Source: Prochlorococcus sp. AG-388-F11
GTDB taxonomy: Bacteria > Cyanobacteriota > Cyanobacteriia > PCC-6307 > Cyanobiaceae
Reading direction: 5' to 3'
Assembly (NCBI GenBank): GCA_003279845.1
Contig: QCGP01000001.1
Coordinates: forward strand, 145,992 to 209,991
Length of the DNA: 64,000 nt
A program made the position numbers and the translations under genes. Position 1 is the stretch's first letter, and each line of letters starts with the position of its first letter. The notes beneath the pieces were generated by a model. That model saw only the letters and a list, made by a program, of their open reading frames with translations, was not told where the DNA came from and did no database searches. Below are positions 55,444 through 64,000 of this stretch, piece after piece.

Positions 55444-56626
55444 TTATTTAATATATTCTTTTAAAACCCCATTTCGGTTTGGATGCCTAAGTTTTCTAAG
55501 AGCTTTTGCCTCTATTTGTCTAATTCTTTCTCTAGTCACATCAAAAAATCTGACCAATTTCTTCAAGAGTTTTCATTCTCCCGTCATCAATTCCATATCT
55601 TAATCTAAGAACATCTCTTTCCCTTGGACTAAGAGTTGCTAGAACTCCTTCTAAATCTTCTCTTAATAGAGTTTTAGAAACATCTTGCTCTGGATTTTCA
55701 ATATCAGCTTCTATGAAGTCTCCAAGTCTTGAGTCTTCTTCTTTACCTATTGGAGTTTCTAAAGAAATAGGTAGCTGAGCACTTTTAGCTATAAATCTCA
55801 ATTTTTCAATTGTCATTTCCATGCTCTCAGCTATTTCTTCTTCACTTGGTTTCCTTCCGAATTCCTGACTGAGAACTTTTGTGGTTTTTTTAATTCTAGA
55901 TATTGTCTCGTATAGATGAACTGGTAATCTAATAGTCCTACTTTGATCAGCTATTGCTCTAGTGATGGCTTGGCGAATCCACCAAGTAGCATAAGTAGAG
56001 AATTTATAACCTTTCTCATGGTCAAACTTTTCTGCTGCTCTAATTAGACCCAAACTTCCTTCTTGTATTAGGTCTTGAAATGATAAACCTCTATTCATAT
56101 ATTTTTTTGCGATGGAAACAACTAATCTTAAATTTGATTGAACCATTTTTTCTTTAGCTCTTCTTCCTAAAAGAAGTCTTCTTCTGAACTTAGGAAGAGG
56201 CATGTCTATTAATTCTGCCCATTCTCTAACAGATGGGAAATGCCCTTTTTCTGACTCATATTGAGTTGCCAGTTCTTCTAATTGAAGTAAGTCAGCAATC
56301 TTTCTAGCAAGTTCAATTTCTTCATCGGGTCTTAAAAGTCTAATTCTTCCTATTTCTTGAAGGTAAACTCTGATCGAATCCTCTGTATAAATACCTTTTG
56401 GCCCTAGTTTTATATTCCCTAGCCCCTTATCTTCCTCCTCAGAATCACTAAATTCATTATTTTTTTCTAAACCAGATTCGTTTAAATCAGAAGAGGCTTT
56501 GAATTTTTGGCTATTATTATTGCTGTCTTCTTCGACTAATGTTTGTAAATTAGCGTTGATTTTTTTATTAATCTTTTTTTTTGAGCTAGGGTTTGAATTC
56601 TTTGATTCTGCTGCGACTGGGCACAT
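55444..56626 (-). pseudogene. rpoD: Principal RNA polymerase sigma factor (RpoD/SigA), frameshifted near the 3' end
   Basis: Group 1 sigma factor. Region 1.2 is near [20 protein letters not shown] and region 2 is complete with [40 protein letters not shown] and [20 protein letters not shown]. Region 4 begins [20 protein letters not shown]. The open frame stops at 55541 after LEEIGQIF, inside region 4.2. Removing one base from a six-base A run at 55543-55548 (T run in the gene) restores [20 protein letters not shown] and [12 protein letters not shown] to a stop at 55444. The coordinates here cover the restored gene (393 residues). As the factor is essential, a sequence error in a homopolymer is more likely than a true null. 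Confidence 0.9.
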
Positions 56627-56950
56627 AATTGACTCCTTTCTTCCGTGAATTTAACTAGATAAAATTTTATTTAGGGCTAATTTGTACATTTAGTAGTAAA
56701 TTTACCTTAATTTTTAAAAGAACTTTTTTATAAAATGTGAATAAAAAAAGTTTTTCTAAATTGTTGAAAAATTTAAATAGTGCTATAGATTACCTAAAGT
56801 AAAAAGTCTTGGGATTTCTCAGACAGGCAGATCAATTTTTGAATTTTCACTCAATGATCCAAGCTTCATGTCTCCCTTAAGAGCAGGATACTTACAATGT
56901 GCAAAAAACACTTTGTGGAATGTTCAACAATCCAATACTAAGAAAAAGTT
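56627..56950. other. Spacer between the sigma factor and priA, no gene found
   Basis: This 324-base divergent spacer must hold promoters for both genes. The first half (next to the sigma gene) is A+T-rich. The half nearer priA (about 56810-56930) is less A+T-rich and holds an imperfect hairpin (56894-56901 with 56909-56916, 8 bp with one mismatch, 7-base loop). The longest plus-strand frame there, 28 codons from 56869, looks random. A small RNA is possible but unsupported. Confidence 0.4.
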
Positions 56951-59227
56951 TTGAAGCCGGCAAGTAATCAGTTGTCAAACATCTCTTTAAAATTTGAGGT
57001 TTTGCTTGATATAGGGAGTAGTAGTAATAGTTTTTCCTATGTTGATGGAAATAATCTTGGAGTAGAAGTTGGAGATATTGTAATTGTGAAACTTAGAGGG
57101 AGATTATTGAGTGGATTAGTAATCTCTAAAGAAAACTATTCAAAATTTAATGAAGATCAAATAAATATTACTGGAAGAAGAAACATAAAATATTTGTTTA
57201 TTGAAGGTATTTTGCAGAAAAAAGTAATTGATGACTGGTGGAGAGATCTAATAGAGTCCCTAGCTTCTTTTTATATGGTTAGTAATTTAAAGATGTTTAA
57301 AACTGCATTTCCTCCAGGCTGGATTGGCAAACATAAGAAAGTTACTCAAGGTTTAAAAGAACAAATATGGATTGAAATCAATAAAGAATTAGATATTAAA
57401 AAAAACGAATTGAGTAAACAAGGATTTTTATTGATAAATAATTTGCCTGAGAAAGGTGATTGGCAAAATGAATTAATTAATGCTGGATTTAATTACACTT
57501 TAATTAACTCAATGGTTAGTAAAAATTATCTGGTTAAATCTAAAAGAAAAAAAACAATAAATCCTAAATCAACATTCTTTTTAAATGATCAAATTTCAAT
57601 AAAAAGACCAAATCTTACAAATGAGCAAAAAATCGCATTTCAAGAATATCAGGCAATGAAACCTGGAGATGTGTTATTGATCTGGGGTGAAACAGGTTCA
57701 GGCAAAACAGAAGTTTATATGAGAATTGCTGAAGATCAATTACTTAAGAAAAAAAGTTGTTTAATTCTTGCGCCAGAAATTGGTCTAATTCCTCAACTCA
57801 TAGATAGATTTAGCGGAAGATTTAATAATATTGTTTACGAATATCATAGTAATTGTTCTTCATCTAAAAGAACTTTAGTTTGGAAGAAAATCATTAATTC
57901 TAATGAACCTTTAATAGTTATAGGAACAAGGTCTGCAGTATTTCTTCCAATTAAAAATCTTGGATTAATAATAATGGATGAAGAACATGATATCTCATAT
58001 AAACAAGATAGTCCTATGCCTTGTTATGACGCTAGAGAGGTTGCTATAGAAATAGTTAAAAGGAATAATGCCAAACTTATTTTTGGAAGTGCAACCCCAT
58101 CTATGAATACTTGGAAAAAGTGTATTTATGAAAAAAAATTTAAATTGGTGCGAATGATGCAAAGGATATCAGAACATGAGGCACCTGAAATAAAAATTAT
58201 TGATATGAGAGATGAATTTAAGAAAGGAAACATGAAAATTTTGTCTAGTGAATTATTAGAATTGCTTCCTAAGCTTCGTTTGAAGAATGAACAGGCAATA
58301 ATTTTGATCCCTAGAAGGGGGCACAGTGGTTTTTTAAGTTGTAGGAATTGTGGATATTTGATAAATTGTCCAAATTGTGACGTTCCTTTATCTGTACATC
58401 ATGGTTCACAAGGAGGAAAATGGTTAAGTTGTCATTGGTGTGAGTATAAATCGAGAATGATAAATAATTGTCCAGATTGTAATTCAAATGCCTTCAAGCC
58501 TTTTGGCATAGGGACTCAAAGAGTTATAGAGTTTTTAAATGAAGAATTTCCTGACTTAAGGGTGCTTCAATTCGATCGTGATTCAACTTCAGGTAAGGAT
58601 GGTCATAGAGATATTCTTTCAAAGTTTTCTAGAGGTGATGCCGATGTTCTTGTAGGAACTCAAATGTTAGCAAAAGGGATAGACATCCCAAAAATCACTC
58701 TTTCAGTAGTTATCGCAGCAGATGGTTTGCTACATCGTCCAGATATTTCGGCAGAAGAAAAATCATTACAATTATTTTTGCAATTGGCTGGTAGAGCAGG
58801 CAGAGCCCAAAAAAAAGGAAAAGTAATATTTCAGTCATATAAACCGAGCCATCCTGTAATTTCCTATCTTCAGAAAAGAGATTACGAAGGGTTTCTAATT
58901 AAAACTTCGGAATTAAGAAAAGATGCTAATTTATTCCCATTCTGCAAGATTTGTCTTCTAAAGATATCGGGTGAAAATCATGAATTAACGGAATCAATTG
59001 CTTTTAAAATTGCAAAATATTTGCAAAATTTTTGTGAACAAAAGAACTGGAAATTAATTGGTCCTGCTCCAAGTTTGATTGCTAAAGTTGGGAAAAAATA
59101 TAGATGGCAAATTTTAATACATGGTCGTGAAGGTTCAAAATTACCTTTGCCAGATAGGAAGTTGTTATGGGAACTGATTCCAAAAAATGTTTTTTTAACA
59201 ATTGATGTTAATCCAGCAGAATTGTAG
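56951..59227 (+). CDS. priA: Primosomal protein N' (PriA helicase)
   Basis: Replication-restart helicase. Walker A is WGETGSGKTEVYMRIAE, the DEAH-type box reads MDEEHDISYKQD, and the zinc-binding Cys pairs are seen in CRNCGYLINCPNCDVPLSVH and CHWCEYKSRMINNCPDC. Helicase motif V/VI sequences are VGTQMLAKGIDIPKITL and LQLAGRAGRAQKKGKVI. The length of 758 residues is normal. The start TTG at 56951 is bounded by an in-frame stop three codons upstream. The end abuts the convergent DUF3153 gene. Confidence 0.95.
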   Translation: MKPASNQLSNISLKFEVLLDIGSSSNSFSYVDGNNLGVEVGDIVIVKLRGRLLSGLVISKENYSKFNEDQINITGRRNIKYLFIEGILQKKVIDDWWRDLIESLASFYMVSNLKMFKTAFPPGWIGKHKKVTQGLKEQIWIEINKELDIKKNELSKQGFLLINNLPEKGDWQNELINAGFNYTLINSMVSKNYLVKSKRKKTINPKSTFFLNDQISIKRPNLTNEQKIAFQEYQAMKPGDVLLIWGETGSGKTEVYMRIAEDQLLKKKSCLILAPEIGLIPQLIDRFSGRFNNIVYEYHSNCSSSKRTLVWKKIINSNEPLIVIGTRSAVFLPIKNLGLIIMDEEHDISYKQDSPMPCYDAREVAIEIVKRNNAKLIFGSATPSMNTWKKCIYEKKFKLVRMMQRISEHEAPEIKIIDMRDEFKKGNMKILSSELLELLPKLRLKNEQAIILIPRRGHSGFLSCRNCGYLINCPNCDVPLSVHHGSQGGKWLSCHWCEYKSRMINNCPDCNSNAFKPFGIGTQRVIEFLNEEFPDLRVLQFDRDSTSGKDGHRDILSKFSRGDADVLVGTQMLAKGIDIPKITLSVVIAADGLLHRPDISAEEKSLQLFLQLAGRAGRAQKKGKVIFQSYKPSHPVISYLQKRDYEGFLIKTSELRKDANLFPFCKICLLKISGENHELTESIAFKIAKYLQNFCEQKNWKLIGPAPSLIAKVGKKYRWQILIHGREGSKLPLPDRKLLWELIPKNVFLTIDVNPAEL

Positions 59228-60337
59228 TTATTTTGATGGAAGTTGAGGCAAATCTGTACCTAACTTAAATCTATAGAATCTTAATGCATAAGTCAGTATT
59301 ATTATTATTAAAATAATCAATAATCCAATAAACAATTTGTTCAGGCTCCAGAAATAAAATTCGATACTATTCATCTGCCCAGGATTTAATTTCCAAATTA
59401 ATTCATTTTTTGTAATTTCTAAATTCGAATTATTTTTCCCAGAAATGGTTACTTTATTTGGGTGAATAATTTTGAAAAAAAGTTCTAATTCATCGATACT
59501 TTTGATAGATTTAAGATCTAAATCGACCTTATAAAAGTTTTTTTTAAATAAGATGAAGTTTTTTTGAGTCGTATTAATTTCTATATTTGTTGATCCTCCC
59601 GCTAACTCTCCAGCTGTATTTTGGGTTATTTTAAGAACTTGCTTTGTATCTTCTAGATTAAGATTTTTATGTTTCAAAGAAAAGGTTGATTCATCTTGTT
59701 CAATTTCTGCGTCAGGAAAAATATCTTTCATCTTCTCTTCAAATTTTAATTGCCAAGGAAATTTCTTTATGTATTTACTCTCTATAACTAAATTATTGGT
59801 TATTGAATCAAGTTCACTAAGATCAAGGGTTTGCTCAACTTTAACGCAGCCACTTAAAAGGGGAATTAATAATAATAGTATTAAAAAAATAATTAGTGAA
59901 AAGCCTTTCTGAAAGGGTTTCGTCTCGCCCGTTGGCTTATTAGTTACATTAATAAATTTCTTTTTCTCAAATACTTCTCTTTTTTTGCGCAGTGAGTTAA
60001 GAGATTTTTTATTTAGTGATGGGTAGCTTTCAAACTTAACGTTCCAATTTTCTGGCTTTTTAATGTCAGGAGAGTCTATAACTTCCATCAAATATTTTGC
60101 ATTTTCTCTCGTCTTATTATTGTAAGATTTAAGAAGTTCTTTACAAAACCCTTTAGCTTCCTCCTTTTTATTGATACCACAAAGAGCAGTAATTAAGATT
60201 GTTCTTAAATTCACTCCCTCTTTACTTGACAAAGGAAATGATTCGATTAGAGGCAAAAGAAATTCAATACAATAATGATACTCACCCTTAGCTAAAGCAA
60301 GTTCTACTGTTTCTAAAACTTGCTCATAAGTTTTCAT
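59228..60337 (-). CDS. DUF3153-type membrane protein with N-terminal helical domain
   Basis: A 369-residue protein. The N-terminal ~140 residues are helical (TPR-like pattern, with LALAKGEYHYCIEFLLPLIE). Then comes a membrane helix ending in a lipobox-like LLSGC (about residues 150-167). A beta-rich extracytoplasmic domain resembles DUF3153 (VEQTLDLSELDSITNNLVIE), followed by a final helix near the C-terminus (LFIGLLIILIIIILTYALRF). The internal lipobox is unlikely to be processed, because the segment is preceded by a long domain. Function unknown. It lies 3 bases from argB on the same strand. Confidence 0.75.
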   Translation of the reverse strand: MKTYEQVLETVELALAKGEYHYCIEFLLPLIESFPLSSKEGVNLRTILITALCGINKKEEAKGFCKELLKSYNNKTRENAKYLMEVIDSPDIKKPENWNVKFESYPSLNKKSLNSLRKKREVFEKKKFINVTNKPTGETKPFQKGFSLIIFLILLLLIPLLSGCVKVEQTLDLSELDSITNNLVIESKYIKKFPWQLKFEEKMKDIFPDAEIEQDESTFSLKHKNLNLEDTKQVLKITQNTAGELAGGSTNIEINTTQKNFILFKKNFYKVDLDLKSIKSIDELELFFKIIHPNKVTISGKNNSNLEITKNELIWKLNPGQMNSIEFYFWSLNKLFIGLLIILIIIILTYALRFYRFKLGTDLPQLPSK

Positions 60338-60340
60338 GGG

Positions 60341-61192
60341 TTAGGCGACTATCATTGTACCTATTCCGGAATTTGTGAAAATCTCAAGAAGTAATGAATG
60401 TTTTATGCTTCCATCAATTATGTGAGCTGCTTTAACTCCTTGTGCTAAAGCTCTTATGCAGCATTCTGTCTTTGGAATCATACCTTCAGTCACAATTTTT
60501 TTATCAATAAAATCTCTTGCCTCTTTAAGATTCGTTTTTTCAACAAGACTATTTTTGTTATCTTTTTCTTTTAAAATCCCTTGAGTATCAGTAAGAAGAA
60601 TAAGTTTTTCTGCATTTATTGCAGCAGCAATCTCTCCAGCAACAAAATCTGCATTAATGTTTTGGGAAATACCCTCCAAGGTTGATCCAATACTGGAAAT
60701 AATAGGGATATATCCTTTAGAAATAAGAGGATCTAATATTTCAGGGTTGATTTTTGTAACCTCTCCCACTAATCCATGGCTCCCATCTCCAAGTTCTCTA
60801 GATTGAATTAAGTTACCATCAAGACCTGATATTCCCACAGCTAAGGATCCAGTTTTATTAATGCCTTTTACAATTTGTTTGTTAACTCTACCCATTAGAA
60901 CCATCTCGACAACTTCCATTGTTTTTTGATCAGTAATTCTTAATCCATTTTCGAATTTAGGAGTTATTTCTAATTTCTTTAACCAATTATTAATCTCGGG
61001 TCCACCTCCATGAATTACTATCGGACAAACCCCCACGGTTGATAAAAGTGCTATGTCTCTAAAAAAAGCATTTTTTAAATCATCTTCCTCCATAACAGAA
61101 CCACCATACTTTATAACAATTTTTCTACCTGAGAAACTTTGTATATATGGAAGTGCTTCGCTTAATATCGATACTCTTTGAGAATCATTCAT
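60341..61192 (-). CDS. argB: Acetylglutamate kinase
   Basis: Second enzyme of arginine synthesis, phosphorylating N-acetylglutamate; in cyanobacteria it is a target of PII regulation. Features include [60 protein letters not shown] and [20 protein letters not shown], with [20 protein letters not shown] near the end. At 283 residues it is usual. A 64-base spacer divides it from the DUF2854 gene on the same strand. Confidence 0.94.
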   Translation of the reverse strand: MNDSQRVSILSEALPYIQSFSGRKIVIKYGGSVMEEDDLKNAFFRDIALLSTVGVCPIVIHGGGPEINNWLKKLEITPKFENGLRITDQKTMEVVEMVLMGRVNKQIVKGINKTGSLAVGISGLDGNLIQSRELGDGSHGLVGEVTKINPEILDPLISKGYIPIISSIGSTLEGISQNINADFVAGEIAAAINAEKLILLTDTQGILKEKDNKNSLVEKTNLKEARDFIDKKIVTEGMIPKTECCIRALAQGVKAAHIIDGSIKHSLLLEIFTNSGIGTMIVA

Positions 61193-61256
61193 TATTAAAA
61201 AACATTAAAACTTGATTGAATTGATTAATTAGGTTTTTACAAATATATCCCTATAT

Positions 61257-61787
61257 TCAATAAAAGAGAATAAAATCAAATTCTTTTTTATTATCGTCGA
61301 TACTAAATTCCGATTCAAGACCTTTGACGAAAAACCTGTTTAATCTTTCTTGTTTTTCAATCCATTTTTCTACAGGGACAGCGTTTAATTCGAAACGCAT
61401 TCTGAGACCATTTTTTTCTTCCTTTGTAATTTCTTCTATTTCTTTTAGTTGAGGGGGATTATCCTCGTCCCACAAATTTAAAGATTCTAATGAAGATTCA
61501 AGATGAGCTTTTATCCCATACCTCCATCTTGTAACATCTTTAACTAGTGCTGTTAATTCTTTTGGTCTATTAAATTTATTTGTTGCGAAATTTGTCTTGT
61601 CAAACAACTCTACAGGAGGTATTTCGGAAGTCTTTAAACCTAATCCAATTAGAAAAATAGGTACTCCATAAAAAAAAGTAGGTACACTTAAATTCACTGA
61701 GTCTGTAAAATAAGCAGTCATTCCAACAAAAGCTAATATACCCCCAGTGGTTACGATTAAGTTTCCAGGCGATAAGTATTTCTTCAT
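61257..61787 (-). CDS. DUF2854 family membrane protein
   Basis: A 176-residue protein with two N-terminal hydrophobic helices (LIVTTGGILAFVGMTAYF and FFYGVPIFLIGLGLKTSEIP) and a soluble C-terminal domain with TRWRYGIKAHLESSLESLNL and LRMRFELNAVPVEKWIEKQE. It matches what I recall of DUF2854, found in cyanobacteria and plastids, with unknown function. It is divergent from a 60-residue unknown protein with a 42-base spacer. Confidence 0.78.
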   Translation of the reverse strand: MKKYLSPGNLIVTTGGILAFVGMTAYFTDSVNLSVPTFFYGVPIFLIGLGLKTSEIPPVELFDKTNFATNKFNRPKELTALVKDVTRWRYGIKAHLESSLESLNLWDEDNPPQLKEIEEITKEEKNGLRMRFELNAVPVEKWIEKQERLNRFFVKGLESEFSIDDNKKEFDFILFY

Positions 61788-61829
61788 TTTGATTTAGTAG
61801 AATTAGTTTTAAGTGAGCTAACAAGTATT

Positions 61830-62012
61830 ATGCAAGATCCATATACTGCAAATCAAGGAGATTTAATTTTTAAACTTGATCAAGATAGAGCATGGCTATT
61901 AGAAAATCTTGATAAGGGTAAATGGTCAGAAATTAGAAGCGAACTTGCCGAGCTTGAAAGAAAAATAAGCAAATTAATTATAAGCGTTCAAGAAAATAAT
62001 GTTGATATTTGA
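61830..62012 (+). CDS. Small unknown protein, 60 residues
   Basis: Not recognised. It reads MQDPYTANQGDLIFKLDQDR, then AWLLENLDKGKWSEIRSELA and ELERKISKLIISVQENNVDI, mostly helical and possibly a coiled coil. No signal or membrane segment is seen. The composition is like real genes. It begins with ATG at 61830 and its stop lies 1 base before the convergent ssb stop. Confidence 0.6.
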   Translation: MQDPYTANQGDLIFKLDQDRAWLLENLDKGKWSEIRSELAELERKISKLIISVQENNVDI

Positions 62013-62013
62013 T

Positions 62014-62439
62014 TTAAAAAGGTATTTCGTCAACTTCTGGTACTAAAGGTGAACTATCCCAACTAGATTTTTTGGCATTTTCTTTATTCTCAAATGACTC
62101 ATTATTTTCTTTTTGATCAGACTTAATAACGTCAACTTGCGATATTTGATGAATCTTTGAAGCTGTTAGTTCTGGTTGCTTTTCTTTTGTTCCGTCTTTT
62201 CTAGTAACAGAATTCATCTTTAGACGTCCCTCAATTACAATGTTTTGCCCTTCCTTTAGTTCATCTACCATTCCTTGGGCAATATTTCCCCATCCTATGA
62301 TCTTGAGATCTCTGGTTGGATCTTCACTACGTAATCCTTTAAAATTAACAATCATTTCTGCAATTGGAGTTTGGTTCTCTTTGGTATACCTCATTTGGGG
62401 AGCGCTATTAATTACCGCCTGAATTAAACAATGATTCAT
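62014..62439 (-). CDS. ssb: Single-stranded DNA-binding protein
   Basis: OB-fold ssDNA-binding protein for replication and repair. Features are QMRYTKENQTPIAEMIVNFK, the core IGWGNIAQGMVDELKEGQNI and VIEGRLKMNSVTRKDGTKEK. The C-terminal acidic tip ends VPEVDEIPF, the docking site for partner proteins. At 141 residues it belongs to the short cyanobacterial type. It is divergent from cobK across 28 bases. Confidence 0.92.
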   Translation of the reverse strand: MNHCLIQAVINSAPQMRYTKENQTPIAEMIVNFKGLRSEDPTRDLKIIGWGNIAQGMVDELKEGQNIVIEGRLKMNSVTRKDGTKEKQPELTASKIHQISQVDVIKSDQKENNESFENKENAKKSSWDSSPLVPEVDEIPF

Positions 62440-62467
62440 TACTTACTATTTAATTAAAGACATACTG

Positions 62468-63265
62468 ATGCAGAATCAAGAAAAATGCCACGAAAATGTT
62501 TGGATCCTATCAGGAACTTCGGATGGACCTGTAATAGCTAATAGGCTTCTTGAACTTAATTATTCAGTTTTTGCAAGTGTTTTAACTTATAAAGCAGGGC
62601 AAGCTTATACTGAAAATCCAAAGTTACATATCATTACGGGTAAATTAAATAATAAATATCAAATAATTAATTTCATAAAAAAAAATAAAATCAAATGCGT
62701 TGTCGATGCTACTCATCCGTTTGCGGTGATAATTTCTAAAAATCTTAATAATGCATGTAAAGAGATTAATATACCTCTCTTACTATTTGAGAGGAAATCT
62801 CTAATAAATAACTCTAACAATTTTTTTTATATTAATGATTTAAAGGATATAAATAACGTTAATCTAGAAAATAAGAATATTCTTTTAGCAATAGGATCAA
62901 GATTCCTTAACGATACAGCTAATTATTATATGAATTGTAAAGCGAATGTATTTACAAGGGTACTTCCAACTTATGAAAGTATAACTAAAGCTTTTGGATC
63001 ATGTATTGAAAATTCAAATATAGCGATACTTGAACCTAGTAAAAATAATGAAAGCTTATTAGAAAAAAAACTTTGTGATTTTTGGGATATAGATTATGTT
63101 CTATGCAGAGAATCCGGAAGTTATTCTCAAAAAAACTGGGAGAGTATAGTTTCTGGAAGTAAAATGAAGTTATTTTTGGTTAAAAGGCCGAAAGTTAAAG
63201 ATGATTATTCTTACTTTTTTAATCAATACCACAATTTGATAAATCACATAATTAAAAAATATTGA
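62468..63265 (+). CDS. cobK: Precorrin-6A reductase (CobK/CbiJ)
   Basis: NADPH-dependent reductase of the corrin pathway. Recognised by VWILSGTSDGPVIANRLLEL at the N-terminus, VDATHPFAVIISKNLNNACK, LLAIGSRFLNDTANYYM, and CRESGSYSQKNWESIVSGSK late in the protein. The length is 265 residues, typical of CobK/CbiJ. It lies 13 bases before cutA on the same strand. Together with cobM and the CobT-like gene it supports de novo cobamide synthesis. Confidence 0.88.
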   Translation: MQNQEKCHENVWILSGTSDGPVIANRLLELNYSVFASVLTYKAGQAYTENPKLHIITGKLNNKYQIINFIKKNKIKCVVDATHPFAVIISKNLNNACKEINIPLLLFERKSLINNSNNFFYINDLKDINNVNLENKNILLAIGSRFLNDTANYYMNCKANVFTRVLPTYESITKAFGSCIENSNIAILEPSKNNESLLEKKLCDFWDIDYVLCRESGSYSQKNWESIVSGSKMKLFLVKRPKVKDDYSYFFNQYHNLINHIIKKY

Positions 63266-63278
63266 TTTTTAATTCATT

Positions 63279-63584
63279 ATGGAAGTATTAGTTATGATCA
63301 CAACTGAATCAAGTAGAGCAAATGCTTTGCGAATGGCTAAATTGCTAATACAAAATAAACTCGCAGCTTGTGTTTCGATAAAGCAAATTTTTTCAATTTA
63401 TAAGTGGGATGATGATATTGAAGAAACTAAAGAGTTTGAAGTCACAATAAAAAGTAAACTAGAATTTAAAGATAATTTAATTGAATTCTTAAATAAAAAT
63501 TCCACATATTATGTCCCTCAAATTATTTACAAAAAATACCATGCTGAGATGAAATATTATGATTGGATCAATAAGACTATTTGA
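63279..63584 (+). CDS. cutA: Divalent-cation tolerance protein CutA
   Basis: A 101-residue member of the CutA family, trimeric, of uncertain function (copper tolerance by name). The motif LLIQNKLAACVSIKQIFSIY and the C-terminal YYVPQIIYKKYHAEMKYYDW are characteristic. It is convergent with the PfkB-type kinase gene, and the stops are adjacent. Confidence 0.92.
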   Translation: MEVLVMITTESSRANALRMAKLLIQNKLAACVSIKQIFSIYKWDDDIEETKEFEVTIKSKLEFKDNLIEFLNKNSTYYVPQIIYKKYHAEMKYYDWINKTI

Positions 63585-64000
63585 TTAAATTTCTCTTATT
63601 AACTCTTTAATCTCAATATCTGATCTAGATCCTAATTGCGTAATTATTTGTCCCGCACAAATTGAAGCTATCTCTCCGCATTTCTTGAGGGAAAAATTGT
63701 TTATTAATCCATGGATAAATGCTCCCGCATAGATATCTCCCGCTCCTGTAGTATCAATAATCTTGCCTTTGGTTATTGACTCAATTATTTCAACATTATT
63801 TTTGTTGACTATGAGAGAACCATTGCTTCCAAGAGTTACTATGACTAATTCACATAAGGAAGATAGCTCTTCTTGGCAGCTTTCTAATTTATCATTTTCA
63901 AATAAACTTAAAACCTCGGATTCATTACAAAAAACAATATCTACATATTCATCAATTAATTCCAAGAAACTCTCACGATGTCTATCTACACAAAATGAAT
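63585..64000 (-). CDS. PfkB-family sugar/adenosine kinase, C-terminal part
   Basis: Partial gene whose N-terminal part lies right of the window. The translation continues without a stop through 64000 (CVDRHRESFLELIDEYVDIV), so the apparent start inside the window is not real. The PfkB signature with the catalytic Asp is TTGAGDIYAGAFIHGLINNF, and VTLGSNGSLIVNK is the preceding ATP-site region. It most resembles adenosine kinase-type members. Substrate cannot be fixed from the fragment. Confidence 0.85.
   Translation of the reverse strand, partial: SFCVDRHRESFLELIDEYVDIVFCNESEVLSLFENDKLESCQEELSSLCELVIVTLGSNGSLIVNKNNVEIIESITKGKIIDTTGAGDIYAGAFIHGLINNFSLKKCGEIASICAGQIITQLGSRSDIEIKELIREI

Overview
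The window comes from a low-GC, gene-dense marine picocyanobacterium, almost certainly a high-light-adapted Prochlorococcus. It carries oxygenic photosynthesis genes (psaF, psaJ, petC, petA, ndhB, a high-light-inducible protein), cobalamin, heme and plastoquinone-type biosynthesis genes, a cyanobacterial AbrB and a monocistronic groEL. Spacers are very short and A+T-rich, neighbouring genes often overlap, and there is no transposase, integrase, phage gene or CRISPR array. A 64-residue protein that I recognise as the hyperconserved protein of the Prochlorococcus/marine Synechococcus clade supports the assignment. The placement rests on recalled families and gene order, not on a search.

Layout. 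1-7 kb: 5' end of ndhB, topA, a tandem-repeat lipoprotein, a DUF2232 membrane protein, a CobT-like phosphoribosyltransferase and a Tat-type solute-binding lipoprotein. 7-16.5 kb: Fe-S aldo/keto reductase, ribE, abrB, the cytochrome oxidase operon ctaCDE facing heme A genes ctaA-ctaB, and an ABC-2 exporter. 16.5-26 kb: a repeat-bearing acidic protein, groEL, fabG, ispD, an LD-carboxypeptidase, a UbiA prenyltransferase, ppx, a RodZ-like protein, cobM and lgt. 26-34 kb: petC-petA, tatC, small unknowns, NFACT, gmk, psaF-psaJ, tsaD and a Hlip. 34-39 kb: a cation/proton antiporter, then a one-strand translation block of rplS, tRNA-Trp, the hyperconserved protein, tRNA-Asp and gltX, then a PepSY-type membrane protein, map and an SDR. 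39.5-43 kb: a P-loop/DRTGG protein, a SLOG-like protein, YajQ and a prohibitin-like protein. 43-54 kb: hemL, xth, unknowns, larC, an iron-type permease, a CobW GTPase with a His-rich repeat, a pterin dehydratase, YjbQ, an M32 carboxypeptidase and ppa. 54-64 kb: hemC, the principal sigma factor with a frameshift, priA, a DUF3153 protein, argB, a DUF2854 protein, ssb, cobK, cutA and the 3' part of a PfkB kinase.

How they work together. The genes are mostly housekeeping: tetrapyrrole and corrin synthesis (hemL, hemC, cobT-like, cobM, cobK), respiratory and photosynthetic electron transfer (cta, pet, psa, ndh), protein export and lipoprotein maturation (tatC and lgt, with Tat-type signals visible on PetC and on the solute-binding protein), and translation (gltX, rplS, two tRNAs, map, tsaD, NFACT). 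The most noteworthy points are the hyperconserved small protein inside the translation block, four in-frame tandem-repeat arrays (periods 69, 45, 24 and 21 bp) in an otherwise streamlined genome, a one-base homopolymer frameshift in the sigma factor that is probably a sequence error, and several small genes of unknown function. I found no defence island or metabolic gene cluster of an unknown kind.
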